A stretch of 64,000 nucleotides of DNA, from contig CAZRBV010000011.1 in the NCBI GenBank assembly GCA_964598425.1, forward strand, positions 1 through 64,000, written 5' to 3'. Under the pieces are notes generated by a model. The model was not told where the DNA came from and ran no database searches. It saw only the letters and a list, made by a program, of their open reading frames with translations. A program made the translations under genes and the position numbers. Numbering within the stretch: position 1 is the stretch's first letter; every line of letters starts with the position of its first letter. This DNA is from UBA12567 sp964598425. GTDB taxonomy: Bacteria > Planctomycetota > Phycisphaerae > Phycisphaerales > SM1A02. Shown piece by piece: positions 16,433 to 23,798 of the stretch.

Positions 16433-17311
16433 TCAGACGCCGGTGTTGTCGCCGAATACCTCCGAAATGGCCTCGGCGCGTTGTGGATCAAGCAGGCCCC
16501 GCTCGATGGCATACGGAAGGCACAGCGTGACGAGGTCGCGATAGAGCGGAACAAGCTGCGGCGCATTGATCGCCAGAACGCGGAGGTGTTCTTCGATCGT
16601 ACCGGCATCTCCGCGGACGGCCGGTCCCATGACGGCATGAGGAACGCCGAGCCGTTCGAGATTGCGGCCAGCTTCCTGAACCATACGTCCCATGGCGCGG
16701 GCGCCCGTTTCGCGGTCGAGGTCCAGTTGCCCCCAGAGATCGACTGCAGAGGCAAGCAGCCCGGTCATGAGGCCACCAACCATCGAGGCGGAGAGGTGGT
16801 ACAGCACTCGGTGAGCAGCGGGAATGGTCACCGGTTCCAGGCCGAGATCCTGCCCGAAGCGCGTCAGCCACGCCTTGGCGCGATCCGATCCATCAATCGC
16901 AGCAGTGGCGCCGCGGAGCGCTTCGTGCCCGCGGCCACCGGTTGCGACGACCATGACCGGGTGCAGCGATCCAGTATCGGCGCCGCGTCCGGACGCGACA
17001 TCGAGCACGGCCAATCCTCGCGATCCCGCCGTGTGCACGACAATCTTGCCTTGCACGTCGCCAAGTTCGGACGCGACTGGCGCAATGGCGTCATCGGGTA
17101 CACAAATCAGGATGACGTCAGCCCGCTCGGCGGCAACAGCGGGCGAGTTGGTCAACAGGGCGCCAAGTTCCTCGGCCACGGGCTTTGACCGCTCGGGGTG
17201 CCGGGATGAGAGTGCTGCGATTTGATAGCCCGCTTCGCTGGCGCCATGCGCCAGTGCCGTACCCATGGCGCCGACGCCAACGATGCCGATGTTTGCGAGC
17301 TTCTCAGTCAT
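16433..17311 (-). CDS. Rossmann-fold and DUF2520 domain oxidoreductase-like protein
   Basis: The 292-residue protein begins with a dinucleotide-binding fold (ANIGIVGVGAMGTALAHGAS) and has ADVILICVPDDAIAPVA, then HTAGSRGLAVLDV and GSLHPVMVV, the diagnostic pair for the DUF2520 family (PF10727 plus PF10728). The C-terminal helical domain (about 165-285) resembles the dimerisation domain of ProC-like enzymes. It is probably an NAD(P)-dependent enzyme, but the reaction is not established for the family. It overlaps the upstream small membrane-protein gene by eight bases and is followed directly by the zincin gene. Confidence 0.88.
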   Translation of the reverse strand: MTEKLANIGIVGVGAMGTALAHGASEAGYQIAALSSRHPERSKPVAEELGALLTNSPAVAAERADVILICVPDDAIAPVASELGDVQGKIVVHTAGSRGLAVLDVASGRGADTGSLHPVMVVATGGRGHEALRGATAAIDGSDRAKAWLTRFGQDLGLEPVTIPAAHRVLYHLSASMVGGLMTGLLASAVDLWGQLDLDRETGARAMGRMVQEAGRNLERLGVPHAVMGPAVRGDAGTIEEHLRVLAINAPQLVPLYRDLVTLCLPYAIERGLLDPQRAEAISEVFGDNTGV

Positions 17312-17489
17312 GCCGCGAGGATCGCCGGGATTGTCCCACTTGTCGACCCTCCAGCGTCAGATTCGCACGTTTGGATCGCCCGCCACCTCGGCGCGAGAGC
17401 GTTCGGACGAGAAACGGCCGAAGGAGCGCAAGAACCGCCACGAGTCCGGCTCCAGTCACAATCCAGAATTGCCAGTCGCTCCAGGGCAC
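17304..17489 (-). CDS. Small single-helix membrane protein downstream of feoB
   Basis: A GTG codon directly follows the feoB TAA stop (TAAGTG), giving a 61-residue product that ends overlapping the next start. Residues 5-27 (DWQFWIVTGAGLVAVLALLR) form one transmembrane helix, followed by a basic tail rich in Arg. Small membrane proteins often sit right after feoB (the Cys-rich FeoB-associated type), but this one has no cysteine, so that family name does not apply. Placement and tight coupling support a real gene; function is unknown. Confidence 0.6.
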   Translation of the reverse strand: MPWSDWQFWIVTGAGLVAVLALLRPFLVRTLSRRGGGRSKRANLTLEGRQVGQSRRSSRHD

Positions 17490-19418
17490 TTAGCCGCCAC
17501 TCCAGGTGACGATGAGCCAGGTGATCCAGGCAGCGAACCAGGCAACGCCAGACATCCAACCGAACTGAAGCGCGGCCCACTTCCATCCGCCCGCCTCGCG
17601 GGCCGTAACGGCAAGGGTGGGCAGGCACTGCATGGCCAGCACGAAAAAGACCAGCAGGCTGGCCGCACTTGCCGGGGTGAACATAGGCTGCCCGTCATCT
17701 CGCCGGGCGTTGGCGATCTGGCTGAGTACATGGGGATCGTCGGTATCGTCCCCGCCTGCGATCAGAACGGCCATCGTTGACACGAAGACTTCGCGAGCAG
17801 CGAACGAGGTCATGACGCCGACGCTGAGCTGCCAATCCCAGCCAAGCGGCTCGAAGATCGGCTGGACGCCTTGCCCGATTCGTCCCGCAAATGACCACGC
17901 CATGGGATTGATCGGGGCCTCATCGTCGTGAGCCACGATTGCTGAGCCGGTGCCGGTGGTATGGCTTGACTCCGGGGGCTTGGGGTAGGTACTCAGCCAC
18001 CACAGCACAATCACCATGCCAAGAATCACAGTGCCGGCTTTGCGAAGGAACAGCCAGCTTCGATCCCAGCACGTCAGAATCGCTGAACGAATCGACGGCC
18101 ATTGATAGGCAGGGAGCTCGAGCACCATTGGCCGCGCTGCCCCTTGGAGCAGCGTTTTTCGCGCGAGAAGTGCTGAAAGCAAGGCCGCCATGATGCCGAG
18201 CGCGTACGCGCCGACAAAGACAAGGCCAGCCAGGACGGGCTGCTCGGCGAACAGTATTCCGATGAGCAGGACATACACGGGAAGCCGCGCTGAGCACGAG
18301 AGAAACGGCGCGACGAGTATGACTGCCAGCCGATCTCGCCTGTCAGGAACCAGGCGGGCGGACATGATGGCCGGTATGGCGCAGGCGTGCGCGGAGAGCA
18401 TCGGAACGAATGACTGCCCCGGTAAGCCGAAACGCCGCAGAAGCCGGTCCATTACAAAGGCGGCGCGGGCGAGATAGCCGGTGTCCTCAAGCAACGATAT
18501 GAGGAAGAACAGAATGAGGATCTGTGGCAGGAAAACGACCGTGCCAGCGAGCCCACCAACGATGCCGTCGACGATCAGGTCTTTGACTGCGCCGTCGGGG
18601 AGAATGGCCGCAAACCAGCCGCCGACATGCCCGAAGATCAACTCGATGAGGTCCATCGGGATACCTGCAAACTCAAAGATGGCCCAGAACACGCCGCCCA
18701 TGACGATCATGAAGATCAGGACACCCAGCAGTGGATGTGTACATGCCGCATCGAGGCGATCGCTGAATCGATCCCGATCAGCCGGCGGTGGTGTTGGGAT
18801 GCTTTCTCGAATGACCCCATCCACCCACGCTCCGGTTCCGGGGGCGTCATCGCTCTGTGGAAGTGTCGCAGTGGACTCCAGCGCGCGGCTGAAGGCAGCG
18901 CGAAGTTCAGCGACGCCCTGTCTGCTTCGGGCTGAAGTTGGTACGACTTCGCAGCCGAGCCACGAAGCAAGTTTCGCGGGGTCGATTTGAAGGCCGCGCC
19001 GCTGCGCGACGTCGATCATGTTGAGCGACACGACACACGGCCGCCCACTTGAGAGCACCTGAACCGCAAGATGAAGACCGCGGGCCAGATTGGCCGCGTC
19101 GAGCACTATCACGAGAACATCCGGCATGAATTTCGGCCCGCGATGGCCACCGAGGCACTCCCGTACTGCCTCGGCCTCGGGTTGGTCAAGGTCGAGGCCC
19201 CAGGTTCCCGGAAGGTCGATGACGTGAGCGTCCGGGCATGTGCCGGTGCGGGCATCGACCGTCGTTCCGGGGATGTTGGCTGTCTGACTTCTCAGACCGC
19301 ACAGCGCGTTGAACAGCGTTGTCTTGCCAACGTTCGGCTGGCCGAGAAGCGCCACAACCGGGCGAGCCTTGTGGGCGTGATTGTGTTCCCCATCACTGCG
19401 GGGTACCGACCCTTCCAT
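17490..19418 (-). CDS. feoB: Ferrous iron transporter FeoB
   Basis: The 642-residue protein starts with a G domain: ALLGQPNVGKTTLFNALCG (G1), ANIPGTTVDARTG (G2), VIDLPGTWGL (G3) and SLNMIDVAQRRG (G4). The membrane domain has the FeoB Gate blocks, for example FLPQILILFFLISLLEDTGY and LPGQSFVPMLSAHACAIPAI. It is shorter than E. coli FeoB (773), mainly at the end, and lacks a Cys-rich C-terminus. It imports Fe2+ across the inner membrane. feoA lies upstream with a six-base gap, and a Fur-box-like palindrome precedes both. Confidence 0.96.
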   Translation of the reverse strand: MEGSVPRSDGEHNHAHKARPVVALLGQPNVGKTTLFNALCGLRSQTANIPGTTVDARTGTCPDAHVIDLPGTWGLDLDQPEAEAVRECLGGHRGPKFMPDVLVIVLDAANLARGLHLAVQVLSSGRPCVVSLNMIDVAQRRGLQIDPAKLASWLGCEVVPTSARSRQGVAELRAAFSRALESTATLPQSDDAPGTGAWVDGVIRESIPTPPPADRDRFSDRLDAACTHPLLGVLIFMIVMGGVFWAIFEFAGIPMDLIELIFGHVGGWFAAILPDGAVKDLIVDGIVGGLAGTVVFLPQILILFFLISLLEDTGYLARAAFVMDRLLRRFGLPGQSFVPMLSAHACAIPAIMSARLVPDRRDRLAVILVAPFLSCSARLPVYVLLIGILFAEQPVLAGLVFVGAYALGIMAALLSALLARKTLLQGAARPMVLELPAYQWPSIRSAILTCWDRSWLFLRKAGTVILGMVIVLWWLSTYPKPPESSHTTGTGSAIVAHDDEAPINPMAWSFAGRIGQGVQPIFEPLGWDWQLSVGVMTSFAAREVFVSTMAVLIAGGDDTDDPHVLSQIANARRDDGQPMFTPASAASLLVFFVLAMQCLPTLAVTAREAGGWKWAALQFGWMSGVAWFAAWITWLIVTWSGG

Positions 19419-19424
19419 GGTGGC

Positions 19425-19643
19425 TCAGGCAGTCACCGCAACTTCGATGGCGGGCGCGAGAACAGTCGAGAGGCCGACGCGGGCATGGCCCGCTTCGATG
19501 ATGCACGGTTCGACGCGGCGAACGGTAATCTCCGCTCCCTCTCGAAGTCCCATGGCTCGCAGCAGGGCGGCATCATCGCCGGACGTGTTGGTAATCGTCG
19601 CGGTCGCGCCAAGGCCCAGGGTGTCAAGCGTGGTGGTTGTCAC
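19425..19643 (-). CDS. feoA: Ferrous iron transport accessory protein FeoA
   Basis: A small SH3-like protein: LDTLGLGATATITNTSGDDA, ALLRAMGLREGAEITVRRVE and a final GLSTVLAPAIEVAV, the FeoA pattern. I choose the GTG at 19643 (72 residues): AGGAGG at 19650-19655 stands six bases upstream of it, whereas the nearby ATG (19649) abuts that AGGAGG and cannot use it. FeoA is the cytosolic partner of FeoB. Confidence 0.9.
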   Translation of the reverse strand: MTTTTLDTLGLGATATITNTSGDDAALLRAMGLREGAEITVRRVEPCIIEAGHARVGLSTVLAPAIEVAVTA

Positions 19644-19654
19644 GGGCATCCTCC

Positions 19655-19675
19655 TGCTGAGACTGAATCTCAGCA
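19655..19675. promoter_or_regulatory. Palindromic operator upstream of feoA, Fur-box-like
   Basis: TGCTGAGA and TCTCAGCA form a perfect 8-bp inverted repeat with five bases between, ending right at the feoA ribosome-binding site. Its core TGAGATTCAGTCTCA fits the 7-1-7 layout of Fur sites (one mismatch between half-sites). Iron-dependent repression of feoAB by a Fur-type regulator is the natural reading. A translational hairpin is possible because the element touches the AGGAGG. Confidence 0.6.
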
Positions 19676-19724
19676 AGAAAAGCTACCATCTTGTCGGTAT
19701 TTCGGCAAGGTCTGGGATCGACGA

Positions 19725-20303
19725 TCAGCGGCGTCTTCGCCGCTGACAGAGTCCCGCGAGCCCGAGTATGGCGATCCCCGCTGGTCCTGGGATCGGCAGG
19801 TACTCAATAACCAGGCTTCCCCCCAGATACTGCCCGGCAGGCTCTCCTGAGCCATCAGCCCATGTGGAGCCGGTGAGCAGGTAGACGGTGCCATCACTGT
19901 GGGCGAACAGTTCGGCCAGCTCGGTGCTGAGCGAGCCGCTGACGGGGCCAAAGACTCCACCTGCGTTCGCATCGGGGAAGGGCTGCACGATGATCATTTC
20001 AGCTGCCCCGTCCGGGTGGTTCGCCTGGAAGCCGAAGTAGGCTTCGCTGCCCCAGTTGGGAACCCCAGTATTGTCAGCTGTCTCGATGATGATGTCATCC
20101 CAGTGCAGGGCCATGATCTGCGAGCCATCGCCAATGGGCAATTCGACTTCAATGGCCGGGGCTCCGCCCATGTATTCGACACCGGTCATGTCGTAGATGA
20201 CCTGCTGGTATTCCTCAACGCCCTCACCGGCGGAGGCGGAGCTTGCCACGACTGCGATGACAGCCATTGGCACGAGACCCCGGAATGACAGCACGTGAGA
20301 CAT
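19725..20303 (-). CDS. Secreted protein with PEP-CTERM-like sorting tail
   Basis: From the ATG at 20303 (GGAGGAGAGA directly upstream) the protein is 192 residues: signal peptide MSHVLSFRGLVPMAVIAVVA to about residue 26, a beta-rich body of no recognised family, and a C-terminal sorting signal. The tail LPIPGPAGIAILGLAGLCQR plus a run of Arg is the PGPAG/PEP-CTERM pattern: motif, hydrophobic helix, basic end. Such tails are processed by an exosortase; none lies in this window. The substrate-like body has no visible enzyme motif. Confidence 0.85.
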   Translation of the reverse strand: MSHVLSFRGLVPMAVIAVVASSASAGEGVEEYQQVIYDMTGVEYMGGAPAIEVELPIGDGSQIMALHWDDIIIETADNTGVPNWGSEAYFGFQANHPDGAAEMIIVQPFPDANAGGVFGPVSGSLSTELAELFAHSDGTVYLLTGSTWADGSGEPAGQYLGGSLVIEYLPIPGPAGIAILGLAGLCQRRRRR

Positions 20304-20462
20304 TCTCTCCTCCATCGCACCAGACTACAGGGCCACCCGGGCGATGCAAGCATCGTTTAGGCTGTTTTTGAGGATCGTAGGCCGTTTGGGGGGCTGGATG
20401 GGATGGCTGGGGTAAACGCTCGCCCTGGGGGGTCGTGGGTGTCTCAGCGGGGGATTGAACAA

Positions 20463-20489
20463 CGCGGCCCTCTCATGGAGAGGGCCGCG
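20463..20489 (-). terminator. Hairpin terminator after the small helical-protein gene
   Basis: A 12-bp perfect stem, CGCGGCCCTCTC with GAGAGGGCCGCG around ATG, followed on the minus strand by TTGTT. It lies 36 bases past the stop of the gene at 20526-20741. Confidence 0.7.
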
Positions 20490-20525
20490 TCGCATCCGGG
20501 GGAGGGGCTCGAAGTCACGCTGGGA

Positions 20526-20741
20526 TCAGCGGAGTCCAAGCGCCTCGGTGATGGCTCGGGCTGCTTCGCCGGGGGTCCAGCCGTAACTCCACAGTTCCTG
20601 AAGGTCCTGGCGGCCGGTACCGGTGGCGAGCAGAATCTCGCCGTGGGCGAGGTCGTACTGAGACTCGGCCCGCCGGAGCAGGCGACCGAGGCGTGCTCGC
20701 CAGGCCTCCCAAGTCCGGTTGTGCGGTGTTCGAGTCTTCAT
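20526..20741 (-). CDS. Small helical protein of unknown function
   Basis: The ATG at 20741 has AGGAG seven bases upstream and gives 71 residues (MKTRTPHNRTWEAWRARLGR onward), rich in Trp, Arg and Leu, with QDLQELWSYGWTPGEAARAI near the end. The pattern suggests three amphipathic helices; there is no signal or membrane segment. I recognise no family. A good ribosome site and a terminator hairpin just downstream support a real, separately transcribed gene. Confidence 0.6.
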   Translation of the reverse strand: MKTRTPHNRTWEAWRARLGRLLRRAESQYDLAHGEILLATGTGRQDLQELWSYGWTPGEAARAITEALGLR

Positions 20742-20932
20742 GCTGTGGCTCCTGGGGGGAGGGGCGTCACTCAACGCCTTCCATACCCCCCTACGCACCA
20801 GACAGGCCAAAGGTGTGTCCGAGAACTGTTTTTCTCGCAGATTCCTTTGAATTGAACCCACGATCGGCCTGGCACGTAAACACAACGCGTGCTTTCCCAA
20901 CACTGTCACGACATGACTCGGAGGCCAGCACC

Positions 20933-21826
20933 ATCACTCGGATTCGCCTGATTCCACATCCTGGATGGCTCCTTGCCGCCGCCGTGACCGCGTTGATTGT
21001 CATCATCGTGGCAGCGGAGGTTGTTCTTGAGATTCAGTCTCTTTCTGCGATGGGCCCATTCTGGGGTTGGCTCCTCGGGAGCTGCGCAGGTGCGGTTGTG
21101 CTTCTGGCACTCCTGCTGGCGTGGCGTGAATTCTCCGGGTGGCGTGCTGTGCGAAGAGTGGATCACCTTCGACTTCTTCTGACAGCAGCGGACGCCTCCC
21201 GGGATCAGGCCGCCGCAGCACTGCGACGATGGGCGAGTGGGTTGCCACCCACGAAGGCAGCGACCGCGTTTCGAGCGGCGGCGTCCACGCCCGCCGGGCT
21301 CACGTCGCTTCGTGAATCCCTCGATGTGCTCCTCAAAGAGATTGACGCCGACGTCGATCGGCTCATTCGCCACGAAGCAGCCCGCACCGGTGTGCTCGTG
21401 GCACTTTCAGGCATACCGCTTCTCGATGCAGTGCTGTGTGTGTGGCGTAGCCTTCGACTCATGCGTCAGGTTGCAGGCGCCTACGGCGCACGACCAGGGT
21501 TCTTCGGCACGCTTCGGCTGCTTCGAATGATCCTCGTGCACGCCGTTGCCATCGACGTCACACAACATGCCGCCGAGGCAGTGTCAAACCGTGTCGGAGG
21601 CGTCGCAGCTGCCGGCGGTCAGGGGCTCGTGGCCGCAACACTTGCTGCGAGACTGGGCCTGTGGAGCCAGAGCGTGTGTCGGCCGATGCCGATTCCGCGC
21701 CGCACTGTCGTTGGGTTCGCCGCATCCTCCGCAGCCGACGAAGTTGCGCTGCGTGTTCGGCAGACCGTGAAGCGGGCGGCACGAACCGTCAAGGCGACGT
21801 TTCAAACACCATCGCAGGCGAACTGA
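20933..21826 (+). CDS. YcjF/DUF697-like membrane protein, start uncertain
   Basis: The frame encodes two N-terminal helices (LLAAAVTALIVIIVAAEVVL and WLLGSCAGAVVLLALLLAW). A charged stretch follows, then GIPLLDAVLCVWRSLRLMRQ, AYGARPGFFGTLRLLRMILV and a Gly/Ala-rich helical end, the layout of DUF697/YcjF (UPF0283) proteins. No ATG or GTG sits at a sensible place: the only in-frame ATG is at 20693, in what looks like non-coding sequence. A strong GGAGG at 20920-20924 lies eight bases before an ATC at 20933, which I use as a tentative start; TTG 20852 is an alternative. The end overlaps the convergent DCC-LMF1 gene by 38 bases. Confidence 0.7.
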   Translation: MTRIRLIPHPGWLLAAAVTALIVIIVAAEVVLEIQSLSAMGPFWGWLLGSCAGAVVLLALLLAWREFSGWRAVRRVDHLRLLLTAADASRDQAAAALRRWASGLPPTKAATAFRAAASTPAGLTSLRESLDVLLKEIDADVDRLIRHEAARTGVLVALSGIPLLDAVLCVWRSLRLMRQVAGAYGARPGFFGTLRLLRMILVHAVAIDVTQHAAEAVSNRVGGVAAAGGQGLVAATLAARLGLWSQSVCRPMPIPRRTVVGFAASSAADEVALRVRQTVKRAARTVKATFQTPSQAN

Positions 21827-23726
21827 ACAGTCGGGTACGTTTCCACCAGTTCGAATTCGTCTGGCGTTCTGCGGGTGTCGTGAATTCATAGTGGTCGAGG
21901 TGCCATCGAATCGCTGTGGGCGGTTCGCCTGGACCACGATCCAGAAGTCCCAGTACGGGGGGGTCGAGCACCATGATGCGGTGAAGGAGCGCGGGCAGGA
22001 TTTCACGTCCGCTCACTTGAAACGACGTGGGATCCGCCGAGAGCAGCCCATGCTCCCATGCCCATTCGTACCCAAGCGCATCAAACCAGAGCTGCCAGTC
22101 GAGACGAGGCATACCCGGTTGGCAGAACGCGCCGACCCGATCACGTGGGCCCGGCTTCCATTTGAAGATGATGGGATGCCATGTGCCGTCAGCCGATTGC
22201 CACTCAATCAGAATCTCGGGTCTGGTTGTCGTCATGGTGGCGAAGAGACCATAGTGACCAACGAGGCGCCACGGAGCCAGCGCTCGCTCAAGAGTCTGCA
22301 CAGGTGCGGCGGGCCGAGTCATGCTCGCCTGTGTCCACACCGAGAGCAGTACCAGCACGAGGATGCAGGACGCGAACGACGAGCGAGCCCACAGAATGCA
22401 TCGGCCGGGGAGTTGGCGAAGACCAACGGCAATGCGTGGCCGCGCGACTCGAGGCCAGAGCAGCAGCAGCGTGGCGTCATCGAGCATGGCAATGCAAAGC
22501 ACGACGGTGAGCCAGTTGAAGAATCCGTAGTTGCCCGTGGCTGCGATTGTGAGCATGAGCAACGCAATTGCAGCGGCCCCGATGGTGCGAGGAACTCGAG
22601 GCAGGAAGAGCAGCGGCGGGGCGGCGAACTCGATGACGAAGACTCCCAAGCACGCTGCCTGGAGGAGCCATGCTGGTAGCGCCGCGACAATCCAGGCTGG
22701 CCACCACGGAAGTGGCTGCGTCCAGAAGTGGTATGAGAGCGCGGTGCAGTCGGCCCAGATCGGGTCGCCGCTCTGAAGTTTGGCAAGCCCGCCAAAGAAC
22801 ACCAACCGGGCGAGCAGCAGGATGATGAGCCAGTACACCAGACGCGACGGTCTGCGAGCGTGGGGGCTATTCAGTCTCCACGTGAGAGGTGCCCACAAGA
22901 TGAGGAGCAGCCCGCATTCAAGCAGCAGCATGTCCCACTGATATTGCAGAAAGACGCTGCCCACGGTGACGAGCGAGAGATACATCGCCCAGCAGACCGC
23001 CGCTGCGACGAGCGGCACCAGGCCGACTGTGAGCAGGACGGCGGCGACCGCGCCGATGATCCAGGTCGCATCAAGCATCCCGTCGCCACCGAGCCACTGC
23101 AGCGTGGGAAGCCGCCACCACGCGCCGCTTGCCTTGGCAGCGTTCATCATGATCTCAGCTGGACGAAGCCCTTGTGAGCCGATCAGGCCAGCTGCCTGGG
23201 TGCCACATGACACGAAGGCGATCAGATAGATCAGGCCCATCAGTCTGAGGAACACGCGTCGCGTCAGGAGCAGCGTGCTGGGCAGCGCGACCTTGCCAAA
23301 CGCCGCTCGCGAGGCAGCCCCGGCCAATCTCCGATGTTTGGCGGCCTGCCCGTAGGCCCACTCGGTCACGGCGCGAAAGGGGGCGACCCGTCGATGCAGC
23401 AGCAGCGGCCACGACCGCAGCCCGATGGTGGACATGATTGTGAACATCGCTTCGGCGCCGTGGACCGCGGCGCCGTCAGGTTCGATGAGGTGGATTGCCG
23501 ACTTGAACTGCGACTCGGGGATGGCCGGGTAATGCGCCGCAGCATCCTGGAGCGGGGCAAAGTCGAGTCGATTGCCCGCGAGGGCGTGGTACCTCGCGGC
23601 CCAGCCGCGGCAGAACCCGCATTCGCCGTCCCATATCACGAGCGTGCGATCGGTTGGGAGATCGCACGCAGGGGGGGCACCCCTGCAGGAGTTGCCACAT
23701 TGTGTACAGGATCCGCAGCCGCTCAT
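21789..23726 (-). CDS. DCC thioredoxin-like domain fused to lipase-maturation-factor membrane protein
   Basis: The 645-residue protein has three parts. Residues 1-24 are Cys-rich (MSGCGSCTQCGNSCRG). Residues about 25-125 are a DCC-family domain with LVIWDGECGFCRGW, the D-x-x-C-x-x-C signature that names the family. From about 160 on there are many hydrophobic helices with LQYQWDMLLLECGLLLILWA, a lipase maturation factor 1 (LMF1)/HTTM hallmark. The hydrophilic end (about 510-645; APWRLVGHYGLFATMTTTRP, FDALGYEWAWEHG) also matches LMF1. Fusing a thiol-redox domain to an LMF1-like membrane protein suggests a role in disulfide-dependent folding of exported proteins; that is inference. Confidence 0.85.
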   Translation of the reverse strand: MSGCGSCTQCGNSCRGAPPACDLPTDRTLVIWDGECGFCRGWAARYHALAGNRLDFAPLQDAAAHYPAIPESQFKSAIHLIEPDGAAVHGAEAMFTIMSTIGLRSWPLLLHRRVAPFRAVTEWAYGQAAKHRRLAGAASRAAFGKVALPSTLLLTRRVFLRLMGLIYLIAFVSCGTQAAGLIGSQGLRPAEIMMNAAKASGAWWRLPTLQWLGGDGMLDATWIIGAVAAVLLTVGLVPLVAAAVCWAMYLSLVTVGSVFLQYQWDMLLLECGLLLILWAPLTWRLNSPHARRPSRLVYWLIILLLARLVFFGGLAKLQSGDPIWADCTALSYHFWTQPLPWWPAWIVAALPAWLLQAACLGVFVIEFAAPPLLFLPRVPRTIGAAAIALLMLTIAATGNYGFFNWLTVVLCIAMLDDATLLLLWPRVARPRIAVGLRQLPGRCILWARSSFASCILVLVLLSVWTQASMTRPAAPVQTLERALAPWRLVGHYGLFATMTTTRPEILIEWQSADGTWHPIIFKWKPGPRDRVGAFCQPGMPRLDWQLWFDALGYEWAWEHGLLSADPTSFQVSGREILPALLHRIMVLDPPVLGLLDRGPGEPPTAIRWHLDHYEFTTPAERQTNSNWWKRTRLFSSPAMVFETSP

Positions 23727-23744
23727 GGTTGAAGAGGATACGAA

Positions 23745-23774
23745 AGCCCGCCCCGACCGAGGTCGGGGCGGGCT
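23745..23774 (-). terminator. GC-rich hairpin terminator after the LVIVD-repeat gene
   Basis: A 14-bp perfect stem AGCCCGCCCCGACC / GGTCGGGGCGGGCT with a GA centre, followed on the minus strand by TTCGT. It sits between the stop at 23799 and the start of the DCC-LMF1 gene at 23726, so it separates the two units. Confidence 0.7.
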
Positions 23775-23798
23775 CTGAACACGTCACGTGAGCAGGAA

